Positions 10,685 to 40,104 of a stretch of DNA of 64,000 bases are shown here, in pieces. A program made the translations under genes and the position numbers. Numbering within the stretch: the first letter of the stretch is position 1; each line of letters starts with the position of its first letter. The notes below the pieces were generated by a model. That model was not told the origin of the DNA. It saw only the letters and a list, made by a program, of their open reading frames with translations, and ran no database searches. Source of the stretch: Stichopus chloronotus. Taxonomy: Eukaryota > Echinodermata > Holothuroidea > Aspidochirotida > Stichopodidae. The stretch is taken from assembly GCA_021234535.1 (NCBI GenBank), contig CM037838.1, forward strand, positions 29,799,969 to 29,863,968, given 5' to 3'.

Positions 10685-13600
10685 TAGTGAAACCATGTCT
10701 TAAGTTTTAACAGCTGTTCGATTGAACACTAAAACGGAAAAACAAACTCGGCAGAGTCGATCTGTCATATTTTACTGTTCTCTTTGGCAGTTTCCCTCCA
10801 ATGCATCTATACTTGAAACACTATAATGCTGCCACGCGTCAAGCCCTATTAACCTAATTTTCTTCAAGACCAATCTACACAAGCTGCGGAAATGAAAGAA
10901 TTGTTGTTTCCAAACCCTCCTCTGTTTGCCGAAGATATTTCTCCCGTCATGTTAACAGCTGCCAGTCTGTGCTACAAAATGTATATCCCTAAAAGTTACA
11001 AATCACACATGTACTAGGTGAGTCGAATGTGATGGAAGATTGGGGGGGGGGGGGGTTGGACTGTGGAAGATATTCCGATAAAGGCGTTATTGGATGTGAC
11101 AAATTTATTCCTTACACCTGTCGTTCCACAAAGCTAATGGAGATAAGTAGGTCAAGACCTATTTTATTTGGTTTTGGTTTTAGTTACCTTTTATGTTTCT
11201 TTTAACATTCTCTCTTTGGTTTAGCCGTTTCATCTTTGCTCTATTTTGTCCTCATACATATAAATACAGCTATTTGCGTGCGTCTTGCGGTTTTACATCC
11301 AGATGGTGTGACTAATATTAAGTAAATTAAAAGGCATCAACAATGAGTATTAACATTCCGAACATAACGGTATGAAGAGCAATAAGAACAATGTGACGGT
11401 GTTGGACCACACACGTATAGGTTCTACTTTCCCCATATCGGGGTTTAATTGCTTGGACCAAATGTGTGAGATCCAGATGGAATATTTAAGAGAAAGAGAT
11501 ACTTAGGGGCGCACCGAACATCTTGGTTACAAGATGTATTTATACAAACTATACACTGCAAAAGAAATTCCATTCTACCAAATGACATGTTAAATACTGA
11601 CTCCTGCGTAGCACATCTAGTACAGGCTTTGGTCTTGTACTTTGCTTTAAAAGAACACATGTAAACAAAATGTCAGCCATAAGGCATCATTTTGTGGAAA
11701 TATAAACAGAGTTCTCCACACTGGAATTGTTACGATAAAATTTCTTGAAATCGTAACATTTTTTTTTTCGCTAGTGATTAAAAGGCAGCTGGACCATCTA
11801 TTTTACAAATCTTTTTTTTATCCCTCTAACTAATGGGACATACAGTATGCCACAATGATTCTCGTTGACAAGAAACAAGAATAAATTTCACATGATGAGA
11901 TGAAGAGTGTAAATTAATCACCTCCCCCCTCCTCCTCCCCCCAATTATTTTGTCTTTCTGTAGGTTACAGAAATTAGTTCGATCCACTTGAACGACTGGT
12001 TTTTATGATTAATTTAAGGCTTGTATTAATTCCATATCGTATTAATGACAATACATAATACATTATACGTGTATTAAAAAAACATTGGCTCGCATACATT
12101 TTCGTGAAAGACGCCTTCGGGAATATGTGCAAGGGGCTAAATGTGCACCAGATTGTAAAATATTATGATTGTATTGCCTAAAGGCAAATGGTCTATTACG
12201 ATTTATCGAAAGGGGATTTGTGACCCGATAACTTGCGTGCAGGGAGAAAAAAGTAGGATGAACTAGATATTCGTTGAATCATTATGGTTGGTATTATTAG
12301 TCCTGGTATCATTATTAATTTGTCTGGTGTAGAAAAGTTTACAGAACAATTAAAGTCAGGTGTGGATGTTTGACTGTAACCTAAACGCCGATAGATAAAC
12401 CTTGCCGATGGTAATTATGTTAACAGTTTCGGTTTGGGATATGTTGTTGAGGAAAATCAATGTGAAAGACTTTGCCAGGAAAATTGTAAAGGTTTTAAAA
12501 AATTAAGAACATATTTTAAGATATTTAATATTAAAATAATATTTTAAAATATATTTAAAATAATATTTTAAAAATTTAAGAATATATTTACAAGATAAAA
12601 AACACAATATCACATTAAACGAGTAAATGAAAATGGAATTAAGGTAGGGTTTGGAGAGAGGGGTAGGGGTGGAATGCCTAGAGCGCTGAGAGTATGTCAA
12701 AAATTGTTTTACTGGTTTGCATGTATGAATATGAAAATGTAAGTCGGTTGACGGTTAGCAACTTCATGTTGAGTGTTTTTCTAGTTTATTTTTAATGAGG
12801 TTCATTAATTCTTGCCCATATGACTGAATCAAGAAATTTTCTAATATAGGTTGCCCTCGACTTACATATTGTGTACTTTCTTCATCTGCGAAAAATGAAT
12901 GCACCGTTAAACCTTGTCATTCATTTCATTGCGGTCAGAAAAACCTGTCATCATTTCTCATTCTATTTAAATTACGTACAGGCTACGTGTCGGTGTTAAT
13001 GAAAATATGGATTTTGTATTAACCTCGGCAGTTAGAAAATGACCTACCTACTATTCTGCAAAAAAAAAATCTATGAGTACAATATATTAAAATCTCACAA
13101 ATTAAGTAATAGGTTCTATTTACCCGATTCGTGACTAAAAATACCTCAGTCAGAAAAGAGAAGCTTTCCTTGTGGAAGAGAGGGGTATACTTACTTTGCA
13201 GACATATCTCCAGCAGTTGATTAAATAAATGCGACCAACATTGAAATGTATTACAGTTTTGTACTTCAAAAAACTGAAATCCATAAATACGTGTAGGCAA
13301 GAATAATCCTAAAGTAGGGATATTTGCAACACTTACTGAATTGACAAAAGAGAGACCAACTCATCAATTCATAACTAAACTGGCAGATATTTACATTTTT
13401 TTAACGAAGTGAAAAACTATTTCTGAACTTATAGACGCTTACAGATACAAGTGTGGAATTTATGCAAGTCGAACTGCAGTACATGTTTTCTTTGAAGGAC
13501 CGCCTGGGGTAGAAAGAAGTAAAACAAAGCTGATGTACAATATTCAATTGTACATTTTGCAAACATTTCTGAAAAAAAAATGATTTTAGTTTGATGCAAA

Positions 13601-14769
13601 GTCATGTTTGATATCTTTCGCTATAATCCTTGAAAAAAGAAAGTCCCAGTCAAGATTATATTTGGAACGGTGTATAGAAATGACTTCGTATGTTTGTGTT
13701 ATAAAGAAAACAAAAGGCAGCCAAGAGAAGAGTCACGTGAACTGTAAACTGGTGTTATATCACGTGATCTGTCATGTATCATTCAATCATGTTGGCGAAG
13801 CGAGACGACATAATCCAAACAGAGATGATTCAATATATTTTAGATGACTTTCCCAGAAATGAGATCCTATATAGCGTTATAGTCTCGAGATTTGGAATGT
13901 CCGATTCTAAGGACCTGCACTTCTTTACAGCGTAAAGCACCCTGCAGTGTCATCAACTTGTGGAGTTAACTAGTTTGATCTGGGTTGATGCTACGAAAAC
14001 ATCAATCCGTGGCAAATATGTCCAATGTCCTCCTGAGTTTCTTTGCTCAAAATCACAAACTTTTTTTGAATTCAGCTGAAAGAGTCTTAAACATGATACA
14101 CAATTTCGAAACTGGGTTATGCTGCATGTGTGGACCACGCACAACAATTATTTATGTGATCAATTTTATATGCTTAATATCTTGTTGTAATTAGACAATA
14201 TATGTAATCATGAAGGTACAAGAAACCGTCCCTCAAAAAAAATAAAAAAGGAAAAGAAAAAAATAGAAAGGGAGACAAACAGACAGGCAGACACAGAAAC
14301 TGACATACAAACAGGGGGGACTGTCAATCATGGAATATACCTCTCCCTTCTCGCAGCTGATACAATAATGACGGCGACCCTGGTTGGTATACAATCTAAG
14401 GCGCCTCTTAAGCGATTTCCTTCTGTGTTTTTAGAAAGAGACGGATTTTCTATAAATCAGTATCGTAATTACCACTGTTTCGAACCTTGGGCTGCGCTCT
14501 TTATCACATGTAAGATCTCTGGCATGGTTTGCCTTGACTAGTAGATTTTTGAAGTTAGGAGGTTGCCAGCAAAAATCATTTTTTGGTGGTGAATTATACA
14601 GTTTCTCTTATATTCCGGGTAAAAGTGAGAAAGAGAAATATCTGGGCTTAGACGAGGGGGGTCAAATAACAATGTATGGTGTTGAAAAGAAAGAATGAAT
14701 GTGACAATATAATATTTGTCTCAGAATTAAGGTGTGCTCATAAAAAATCTGTGAAAATACCCAAATGTA

Positions 14770-14791
14770 AACACACACACACACACACACA
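14770..14791. repeat. AC dinucleotide microsatellite
   Basis: An (AC)n tract of about 22 bp in TRPC intron 2. Similar short AC tracts occur near 15262, 20488 and 39200. Confidence 0.85.
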
Positions 14792-15660
14792 TATTCAGAG
14801 ATAGGCTTACATACACGCGCGTAATATATAGATGTAGGCCTATCTATAGAAATTGTGTGTGTTGGTGGATATAGTTTCTTGTTTAACACTTAACTTTTGT
14901 AGTTTTTTTTATTTACTGTTTAAAGGCTTTAGTCATCAGTGTTATACGGTTCGTTGAAAGCTCCCAGTAGTTCGCAACAAGAAACGAAGTTTATGCGGGT
15001 ACAAGCTGCCGTTTTATTTTTCCAGATGATCGGCATATGTGCCATTAGACAGTCAAAAGAATGCACGCACGATATGCTCAATTTATATCGCATTACAACA
15101 AATGCATTCCTCCGTACGGGGAAGAAAAAATACTGAAATTAATAGATGAATAAACATCGCCTTCCCTCATATTACAAGAGAGGTTGCTTCACACGAGAAC
15201 TGAACATTGTGCAGGTTGTGGTTTCATTACTGACATACACCAGACTGCTGGAAATAAAATATACACACACACACAAAAACAAACTCGAATTTATTTGTTG
15301 TTTGTTTTCCTAGTCTAGCGAGAGTCTTGACGACCAGTATTGATCAAACATTGATAGATTATATATATATGATATTCCCCACTTACCGTCTACATCTAAA
15401 GTTTATCTATCTTCTCCGTTGATGACAATAAATGCACCTCGTGGTCTTATTTTTGTCATATTAAAAAATTTATACAGTGTTACAGAAACCCTTTCATATA
15501 TACTTGCAATCTTGTGGCATGGGAAACTGCCATTTTGCCAGTTCACAATTGATAACTTACGAATTCATTCTTGGAAGGTACGTGCAGTAAACATTCCCTT
15601 TACAGGAAAAAAGACAGTTTCTCTTTGAAAGTGTAAGACCAGGGTTCCTATTGTAATGCG

Positions 15661-15767
15661 CGACTTTATGAATACCATTTGATTCTCTTGCAAAGAACCA
15701 CATGACGAAATAGTGTTTATGTGATGTCCCGCTTTATGTATGCCCTTTAATTTTCTTGCAAAGAGGA
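15661..15767. repeat. Diverged short direct duplication
   Basis: Two about 38-bp copies, 15661-15698 and 15730-15767, share the pattern CTTTATG, then CATTTGATT or CCTTTAATT, then CTTGCAAAGA. The spacing is 69 bp. Confidence 0.6.
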
Positions 15768-17261
15768 CTGAGATACAAAAAAGTAAAACGTTTGCTCTAT
15801 TTTCCCATTTTGTTTTCACAAAATATATAATTCTTTGATTAGTCATATCCGTCCCTTAGTTCGGAGGGAACTTTCGAAAAATGTGAAGAGGTAACTTAGC
15901 ATTTTTGTAATATATTTCTACCTCTTGTACAACATTCTTTCAGTAAATTTGCAATTAGCAAATATGTTGCGTCCCACAATTGCTACAACATTTCAGAAGG
16001 CCGGATCAAGACAATTTGAGAGAGTGAAATTTTATCACCTTTTGACACCCACGGAATAGACAGCTCTGAATTGATTTTTTCTTTTCAGACGAAGTGTGTC
16101 ATTTTTTCCTTGAATTAAGGCGTTCGTTTTTTTTTTTCATTTTTCATTTTATATACAAAACGTAATATTTCCCTTTAATGTAGATGTCAAGACGGTGCTG
16201 ATGCGCAAAATAAATGATTCAAATTTTATAAGGAATCATTTATATTATTTCAATATAAAACACTGTCCTAATCACCCTAGAGATAGTGATGTGGAGATGC
16301 ATTGCCTATCTATCATATATCTACCATATACGTTAAGATATGAAAATCTTCATACTTTCACATTAGACATGGAAGAACATTTGTAGAAAGCTACAAATAA
16401 AAAAATAACAACAATTATAGGCTATGATTTCACACACAAGAAGAAACTACAAGTAACTCACAGGCAGGTCAATAAAGGTGCACGGATGGGAATCTTAATT
16501 TCTAATTTATAAAGTAGACTGTTAATGATTCTGAAAAGTCTATTGCTAGATGGGCAACTGAAGAAAGCCGCCATATGACGGTCCACGTTCTCTTATTATC
16601 TAAGGTCACTAAACCGTCCCGGAATATACGTCATTTGGCTAACAATTACACAGAGTTATCGGGTATGCATATCTACCGTTGAGGCTCCTGCAAAAAGCCA
16701 AAAAAAAAACAAAAAAACAATTCTATAAAGCAAAGGTTACAGCTGTATGCTTGAGGGTGAAGGGGTGGAGTGGGTGGTGAAGGAATGTGTACCTTATTTA
16801 AGATCGGGGTAGGAAGCAAGTGCTATCATTCGGCAACGTGTATGGGATTAATTTTAATCTATATTTGCATTCCATGTTGCATTTAATCTGGTTGAAGTTA
16901 AGTGTTCGCAACCCGTAATGTGTAAGAGTTGATTGTAGAGATTCATGCGCGACTGCTTGCATTCTGTCTATGCTGCAGAGAACCGGCGCATATTCAGGAT
17001 AACCCTTGCAGGGTAATTTTAATTTAATAAAGTGGTGACCTTAAAGGTATAACGCAATTCATTATTTACAGTGTAATCTAAGATACGAACTCTTTGGTTA
17101 CGTCAACAATATTACTATTACGTTGGTTGGACACATCTCTGGTTGGAGTATATCTATCGAAAGGAGGTTAAGTCACATGACCTTTCCTAAAGAGCTTACA
17201 ATGGCAAACCGAGAGCGTCGGATCTCTTACGAGAAGTGAAAAAAACATCAACAAATAAAGG

Positions 17262-17485
17262 GGCGTTTTGAGTTGTTTGGTGAAATTCCCTTATTTTTTG
17301 CAAAACTGTCAAGTTTCCTTCCCTCTACTAATGAAAATGGTCAAACTAAGAGGATATCCATTTGTCAAACTAAGAGGATATCCATGTGCCACATGCAACT
17401 GGAGACTACATGCTGAGTAATCACGACGATTCAATTTGGTTTTTGTGGAGTTTTTGACCAGTTTCACATTTGTGCTAGTATATAT
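17262..17485 (+). repeat. Dispersed repeat, copy A (with internal 22-bp duplication)
   Basis: Homologous in the same orientation to 46557-46745. The shared blocks in order are GAGTTGTTT, GAAATTC, AAACTAAGA, CCATGTGCCACAT, GATTCAATTTGGTTTTT, GACCAG and TGTGCTA. This copy contains a tandem duplication of 22 bp (17340-17361 and 17364-17385) that the other copy lacks. Confidence 0.7.
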
Positions 17486-17594
17486 GGACACCCAGGGACC
17501 AACGTTAACAAAAAAACAGAATACAGAAATGCATTGTGGTTTCGGTGATTCGATTAAGAAAATTTTTCTGAATCTGATATAATAGCATTAGTAT

Positions 17595-18077
17595 GTGTCA
17601 CATTAAGCTACGTATGTTTTATATGCAATATGGGATCTGCACGATCCTTCCTTTGAGATCATATCTATTCACAATTTGACCCTTGTTGACATCGAATGAC
17701 CTTCTACTTCCATTAAAGACCAACTGGTTCTTGTACTCTATGAGATACAACTACATATTGAATATGACATCTGTCCCAACTTTCCGTCTTGGGGTAAGAG
17801 GTTTACAAGAATTCCATACCGTGACCCACTTGACCGCAAAAGACAATGGAATTTTTGTATACTCAATGAGATACACCTAAAATCTAATTGGGAGATCTGC
17901 CCAAGTTTCCCTTCTTGAAATATTGTGAAAATATTTTCACAATTTGACCCCTTTTGACCTCAAAAGACCTGTGACCTCCACCAAAATCAACAGGTATCTT
18001 GTAATCAATGTGCTACACTTACATACCAAATACGAGATTTGTCCAAGCTTCTTTTCTTGAGATAAAGTGTTTACAAG
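17595..18077. repeat. Tandem array of TGACC-rich unit (left part)
   Basis: Three and a half diverged units of about 120-150 bp. Each has the order TTTGACCCYTKTTGACCTC, ATGACCT, CTCCATTAAA, TTGTACTC, GATACACCTACATA, ATGACATCT, CTTCTTGAGATA and GTTTACAAG. The units start near 17665, 17815 and 17935, with a partial one before. The array continues at 20326 after an inserted element. I recall similar direct-repeat families as widespread in marine invertebrate genomes, but cannot confirm this here. Confidence 0.8.
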
Positions 18078-20325
18078 TAAGCTGCGTCGGTAGGAGCAAA
18101 AGCATATACGGCTGCTCCATACATGGTAATACCTTGTATGACGGACATTTTCGTGGAATCACTGTTTCCTGTGTTACTTGTACGTACCATAGTGTTGTCA
18201 TGGAGGAATGTACAGCGCACGCACATGTCTGTGTAAATAGTGTCAGTTTCTCCAAGATCTTCTTTAAATGAGAATAAGTTTTGAAAAAGAATGTCTAACA
18301 ATGTGTTCAGTGTCATGTGTGTACTCTGCATTTGAGTAAACATTTCATTAATGTCCAGCCCCGATTTTACTCGCTGCAATGTTCTTTACTTTCTATAGAA
18401 CTACTTGGTATACCAGTAGCAACAGTCACCTGAAATTTCATCTGCTTACATTAATTACACATACCATCTGGTTGTTGCAAAGATACGTTCCCTGTACACT
18501 CAATGCGTATGTTCTGTTGTTAACCATACACAGCCATACACAGCGGGGGGGGGGGGGGGGGGGGGGGGAGGGGGTGAGGATGGAAGATATTAGGACATTT
18601 GAATAGAACATTTAGGAGTGCCGGTGAATTATTTACCTATCCCCTGTGGCTATAAGCCAATATTATTGAGCTTGGTCTCAAATGCATTGAGTTGGAGTTA
18701 CGAAATTGTGTTGGTTTGTCGTAACACCGTTATATATGATGAAAATTCTCCACACTTTTTTGAAGTTGAATGTTCAAAGTTTTAGTGTAAAATAAGCCAT
18801 CCTGTTCCTGATGACCCAATATAAGCTTATCAAAAAGTTTCAAACAGTTTGGATCAAAGTTTACTTCAAAATCTTAGTCTAGTCTGTTTCTCAACTGTAA
18901 GTGTAAGGCAGAACAGTTAGTAATACATGTATTGGCTAGACTCTATCTCAGTATGTACCTTTATTGTTAGGCTACAGCAAAAGTCCCAAGTCACTCTGCA
19001 CGAAAATATCTCGCAGAAAGATAATTAAAGTTGCGAAAATAATGCGGATTGATAGTTTGGGCTCTTTTGCACATGTAATGTAAATGTTTTTGGCAGTTTT
19101 AACCGATTGAGTTATTCTTTGATACTTTCGACGTTCAATCCTGCTTTCCTGAACAGGTGGTGAGAAACTACAGTACAAAGTGTGCACAGACAACAACACA
19201 ACTTGCGAGATCCAACGTTGGCTTTTGTGACTGAAAACTCTTACTTTAGGGAATCTAAAACCTTAATAAAATTATCGCAGTTTGCATCAACAGAAAGTTG
19301 TCTTTAGAATAAACGTTGGTTAGGCATTCGTTCCGATCACGCTGCTTCGGTTTAGTGCTTTGGCATGCATACACTGTGTGCACTGTATGCTGGCGGAGCG
19401 CGGCTGCATATTGCGTACGTTGTTACATGTGTAGTATGTTGAGTATGTACTTGGAACAAGTCTATGCGACGTTAACATCACAGTCGGACAGGTGTGCAAG
19501 TTTGCCGTCACAGCAAAGGAACACTGTACAGGACAGTGCGTATAGGTGGATGGGCTCAAAACTGTGGGCAAAAGCCTTATTTAGCTGATTTTTTCTCCCG
19601 CTTACATGACTGAGGGTTCTTTTTGGCTAGAATCATGGGGAAAATGTTACTTTATGTTTTTACCAACACGCAGGTTTTTCTAAGTGTAGTAACGAGAGGA
19701 AAACATGCATGCAATTCACTCCTCTTTTTGTTATTCTCATGTACCTTATATGGTGGCAAGTACGGCCATATCGGCTTTTCAACTGTTTTTATAGGTAGGT
19801 GTTCGGCATTTTGGAATATTCCTCGTTCCCTCGCTTTGCTTTTGTTTTTATGTCTTACAAACATTGTTACTTATTTTGATGTTTCATTGTCGCCATATTT
19901 TTTTTTTTACGAAAATGCTAATTTGTGTTTGATGTGCCCTGCAAGGTGCACAGCTTTTGTACACACAAGTTGAAGCACGTGACGTGGAATTTTCCGTAAC
20001 CCCAATCACGGCCTATTCCAATTACATACTTCTGAATATAGCATGTTTACTCTGCAACCAATGGTGTACATGTGATTGGCCAATGAAGCACAAGCCATTG
20101 CGTGAAGGTAAGAATATGTTTGCACTTCAGTTACGTACTCTCTGATCGACTACTTGAGCGAATTAGAGGGTATCACTTGGTTTCTTCAGACGGCTTTACT
20201 TTTGCTACGTATTATACATTTGTCCGGGTATACCTGGTAATTGTTTGGTATGCTGCTAATTTTGATACCGTCGGTGTAGGTGTGAATTGCATGCCCACGT
20301 ATACCGCGTATATCGACACAGCTTA
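18078..20325. mobile_element. DNA transposon inserted in the tandem array (8-bp target duplication)
   Basis: The element is bounded by exact copies of TTTACAAG at 18070-18077 and 20326-20333. Its tips are TAAGCTGCGTCGGTA on the left and TAAGCTGTGTCGATA as the reverse complement of the right end (13 of 15 identical). Removing it restores a normal unit junction of the surrounding tandem array, which independently confirms the boundaries. The element is 2,248 bp. An 8-bp duplication is typical of hAT elements, though Merlin, P or Zisupton types also fit. The longest internal frames (about 102 codons minus at 18071-18379, 116 codons plus at 19623-19973, 90 codons plus at 19316-19588) do not resemble a transposase, so it is non-autonomous or decayed. 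A G24 run lies at 18545-18568. Confidence 0.85.
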
Positions 20326-20472
20326 TTTACAAGGTTTTCACATTTTGACCCTTGTTGACCTCAAATGACCGTTGACCTCCATTAAAAACGATCCTTGTAC
20401 TCTATATGATACACCTACATACTTCATATGACATCTTTCCAAACTTCCCTTCTTGAGATATTGTGTTTACAA
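20326..20472. repeat. Tandem array of TGACC-rich unit (right part)
   Basis: One complete unit begins with the target duplication TTTACAAG and GTTTTCACATTTTGACCC, and ends GAGATATTGTGTTTACAA. It continues the array at 17595-18077 beyond the inserted transposon. It is followed by a short AC-rich tract. Confidence 0.8.
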
Positions 20473-21990
20473 TGTAAACGTCCCAAACACACACACACAC
20501 ACCCTCCGTCACGCAGATACACACACTGCCGCGTGATTACAAAGGTTACGATTATCATCGAAACCAAAAATCAGGTTTCTTAACTACTGGATATGAAAGT
20601 AATTATTCTGAGGCATTGTTACGCAATTGTACCTTTCAAAATCCTCAAAATGCTGCTTTAACAGCTCATATTGACGTCTGAGTGACAACATCATTGAGTT
20701 GGAAGGCAACGTATGCAATTCTTAACACGAAAATGACACATAAAGAAAATAAATAGACTAAAAGGAAAAACGAAAACGAAACAAAATCCAAACCAAATGA
20801 ATTAAAAAAAAAGTAACAACAAATAAAAAATAAAGAAGGCAAGTAAAAAAGAAGCAAACCACAAAAAAGTTGACAAACAAAGAAAGGTAAAACCAGGTTG
20901 TGTGACTGTTAGATGTTCGATGTAGGAGAAGCTTTTGGACTTGTCACTGAACTTCCATAGGCCGTATATATTGAAATTTGAGTCGAGCGTCTGTGTAATA
21001 AACTGCTATTAGGTTTGACTGTGTGCGGCATTTCACAGATTGTGGGTGAAAAACACAGCCCAAAGCATCATCATGCAACGTTTTGAACTGGAATTAACTT
21101 AAAGAACATGAAAAGTTAGGGAAATTGGGGTATATAACGGCCGTAGTGCATGTGCTTACTCTCAGACCGTTTGCACTATATTTATCACGTATTAATAACA
21201 ACGACGAAGTGGCCTATGCATCTTAGTATGTAATAGGTTTAACTCCTGATTGGCATACCACATGGGGATTCGAGTGTGAAACTGTAGGGAGTAGAAGACA
21301 AGTTCTTTCAAACACGGCATCTTTGCATTTTTTTCACTCTGATAATTTAGTCCTAACCATACCAGTCTATGTCACTTTGGTAATTCAAAGTTGGTGCCGA
21401 GTTGTGTGTGCCTTGTTTCTGCTTACAGCAAACAAAAGCACAATGTGGGTAACAATCTCTACTGTGGATTTTCACATCCATACTGCCACTGTTCAAGTAT
21501 CTTCTTTTTAGAATCCCAGTTTTGCAGATACTATCTGACAAATCTGCCTGCCGCATTGCAATCGTGTGATATATTCAAACAGAAGAGATAAAATCCGCAA
21601 TATACCGCTAAGACCAAAACCGATACATGTGGGTATTACCGTTGGTACAAGCAAGTGTAAGATGTAATGCATGCCATGTACGGAAATACGTAGCACTGAT
21701 ATCGATAACCTAAAATGGCAACACCTTTCGTTACATATACCCAAACGTTAAGCTTTCTCTACGGTTGTTCTTTATATAACACAGTCCTTAATAAATAATT
21801 TATTTACACCTGCTTTCCAACAGGCGAAGCCTGCCATGATGGTCCTTCGGGGTCTTAAGAAAAGAAAGAAAAAAAAAAACAGGAGGAGAAACACGACGTA
21901 CGCAAAATTGGTCTGTAATTACCTAATGGAACTGAGGCATCTTTTAAGCCATTTTCTCAAGGGCAACATCGCACAACTGTTTAGGATAAT

Positions 21991-21992
<2 letters not shown>
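20473..21992. other. Intronic, no gene seen
   Basis: AT-rich TRPC intron 2 sequence. The block near 21815-21880 (a CCTTCGGGGTCTTAAGAAA phrase followed by an A-rich GAAAGAAA tail) resembles the 3' end of a non-LTR retrotransposon, but no body was found. Confidence 0.55.
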
Positions 21993-38012
<16,020 letters not shown>

Positions 38013-38444
38013 TCAGGTGAGAGACGGATAATCGAAACAAACGAAAAGAGGGAAAGAGAAGTAAAACAGGAGCGTTAGATCAAAGGTTATTAGGGAAAGG
38101 TGGAACCATGTTGCTGTCGTTTTCAGTTTGGGTAGTACTTCCTTTCCGGTACATGGCTGCGCTCTTTTCATATTCGTGGACAATTGTGAAGGACGGAAGT
38201 GCCTCGGGCTGATCCGGTTAAACCTACTGATATGGATATGATCAAATTGTGGTATTTGTACATGTGGAGGAAATGTGCGTTTGAAGGCGACCCGACGAGG
38301 ATCAGATGTGCTAAAATGAAAATCATGGAAGGATCGATGTTGCAAAAAGGGGTGGAGAAACTTAGCACCTGTCGCCGTCGATCGGTGAGACTGGGAAATT
38401 GGCGGGTAAAATCGTCTGCTCTTTAGAAAAGTTTCATGAAACAT
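38013..38444 (+). other. GC-richer block with overlapping open frames, possible exon
   Basis: This block stands out from the AT-rich intron and is open in three frames (143 and 66 codons minus, 75 plus). The plus frame from about 38199 contains DMDMIKLWYLYMWRKCAFEG, then DPTRIRCAKMKIMEGSMLQK, and reaches a donor-like CGATCG then GTGAGA near 38383. The minus frame is rich in His, Phe and Pro and less convincing. No family is recognised. It could be an exon of a nested gene or a transposon remnant. Confidence 0.25.
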
Positions 38445-40104
38445 TGTCCTCTTCCTAATCCTTCAGTATCAATACTCTGTGATATATACTATGAGACTAC
38501 ATGTTTTATGTTAAAGACCCTAACCTGAAAACACAAAAATACATCAACAGAAAGAAGTTGAATGGTCTGTGGTATTTTGTCCTACGTCATGGAGAACCCT
38601 GTGGAAAATATCATGCAACAATCATTGCATTCCTATAAACTTAAAATGTGCTCATTGAGTTGCTTCTGAACTTCATGATAGTTTGTCACACTTGTTGAGT
38701 CTTACTCACATGTTGATGGTACAGTAAATGGTCAAATTAAAAGATTATGAACATCTGATACTTAACTAAAGCAACAATGATAGGGCAATAAATGATCAAA
38801 TTCACTTACTACAAATCTGCTAATAGACGCTTTTTACCGTAAAGTGTCAACCATATATGCAACTCTCTGTTTATGAGAAACTACAATGTCTCACATTTTC
38901 ATCAACTGTAGGAATACGGTAGGTGCATAACTAATGAGGCTAATTAGAAGTATTGAGATGTAATGGTTTCCTCAAAAGTCATCACAAAATAAATGATATC
39001 ACCTCAAAAAGCCTATGATTAATCAGAATAGTTATCCTTTTCGTGGATTCCAACTAAATCACCAATGATCGGAGCATTTGGCCTACAGGCGATATATATT
39101 ATTTATATATTATATATATTATTTCAGACTGCTTCCATGACATATTTCTAGATTTTGTGAATTATAATTCAAGACCGTTATATCAGGTGATAAAGATCTA
39201 ACACACACACACACGCAAAAAAACATTTTACAAGAGACAGAGTGTTATGATATTCAAACAGATGTAACAAGGGAACAAAACCAAAATCTAACACACATCA
39301 ACTAGTATTAAGAGACTGAAGATCTCAGACAGTTAAATAAGGTCGAAATAATTGCTATTTACGGCCAGAAATGACATCCTTACAAACGAAAACAATTGAT
39401 TGACCTTGCGTTGTTTATAATTTGAAAATATGTCTTGAGTGCAATATAATAATATTTTCGCTTTAAAGTGACGTTAGACATTAAATTTACAAATCGATAT
39501 ATCGATCTCTTTATGACCTAAAACAAAACCACAACTATTGTGCATAAGAAAAACTCTAAAAAGCGAGCTCTCTTGAGAAGTAAGATATGTTATTTTTATT
39601 TTAAAAATCATCGGGGAGCACAGAATTGCAACGGACGATTCAAAACTGTTGCTTTTTCTTGATATTTTACTATGTTCGCGGCCAGTTTACAACTTTAATC
39701 ATTGAATCATGTTTAAGTCTATAAACAAAATTTCGAAAGAAAGTCAGCAATAAAGACGAATTTGGTGACTCATCGTAAAATTTAAATCGTCTACATTGTC
39801 GGTACAATTTAGGCTTATGATTATCTGGTGTAATTTGATTTAAATTTTGCTGAACATTTCAAACCTGAAGTACTTATTTCATCATAGAAATTGGCATAAA
39901 ATAATTTGTGGTAAATGTATATAGATGACAATAAGATGCGACTAAAACTAAAAGATTTGTTGCTAATACTCTTTGCAAGAGTAAAATGAAGTAGTTTAAA
40001 TTGTAAAGGAGTGGCGGACGCACACGAAATTGATACACTGTAACAAGGAGTCACCACCAATTGCCCCCGCTAAAAGTAAATTTTACAATCCATCAGCTTC
40101 TTAC

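Larger units (their letters stand above)
7601..17261 (-). other. TRPC intron 2, left part
   Basis: About 9.7 kb without a recognisable gene, given the TRPC model that joins 7600 to 40105 or 47624. Small open frames here are 60-93 codons, as expected by chance in AT-rich DNA. It contains short microsatellites listed separately, a G14 run at 11042-11055, two CACGTGA motifs about 30 bp apart near 13735-13765, and a diverged short duplication near 15661-15767. Confidence 0.7.

Noticed and set aside
13730..13770. Pair of CACGTGA sites as an enhancer
   Set aside because: Short motifs expected by chance in 64 kb; no other regulatory signature nearby.
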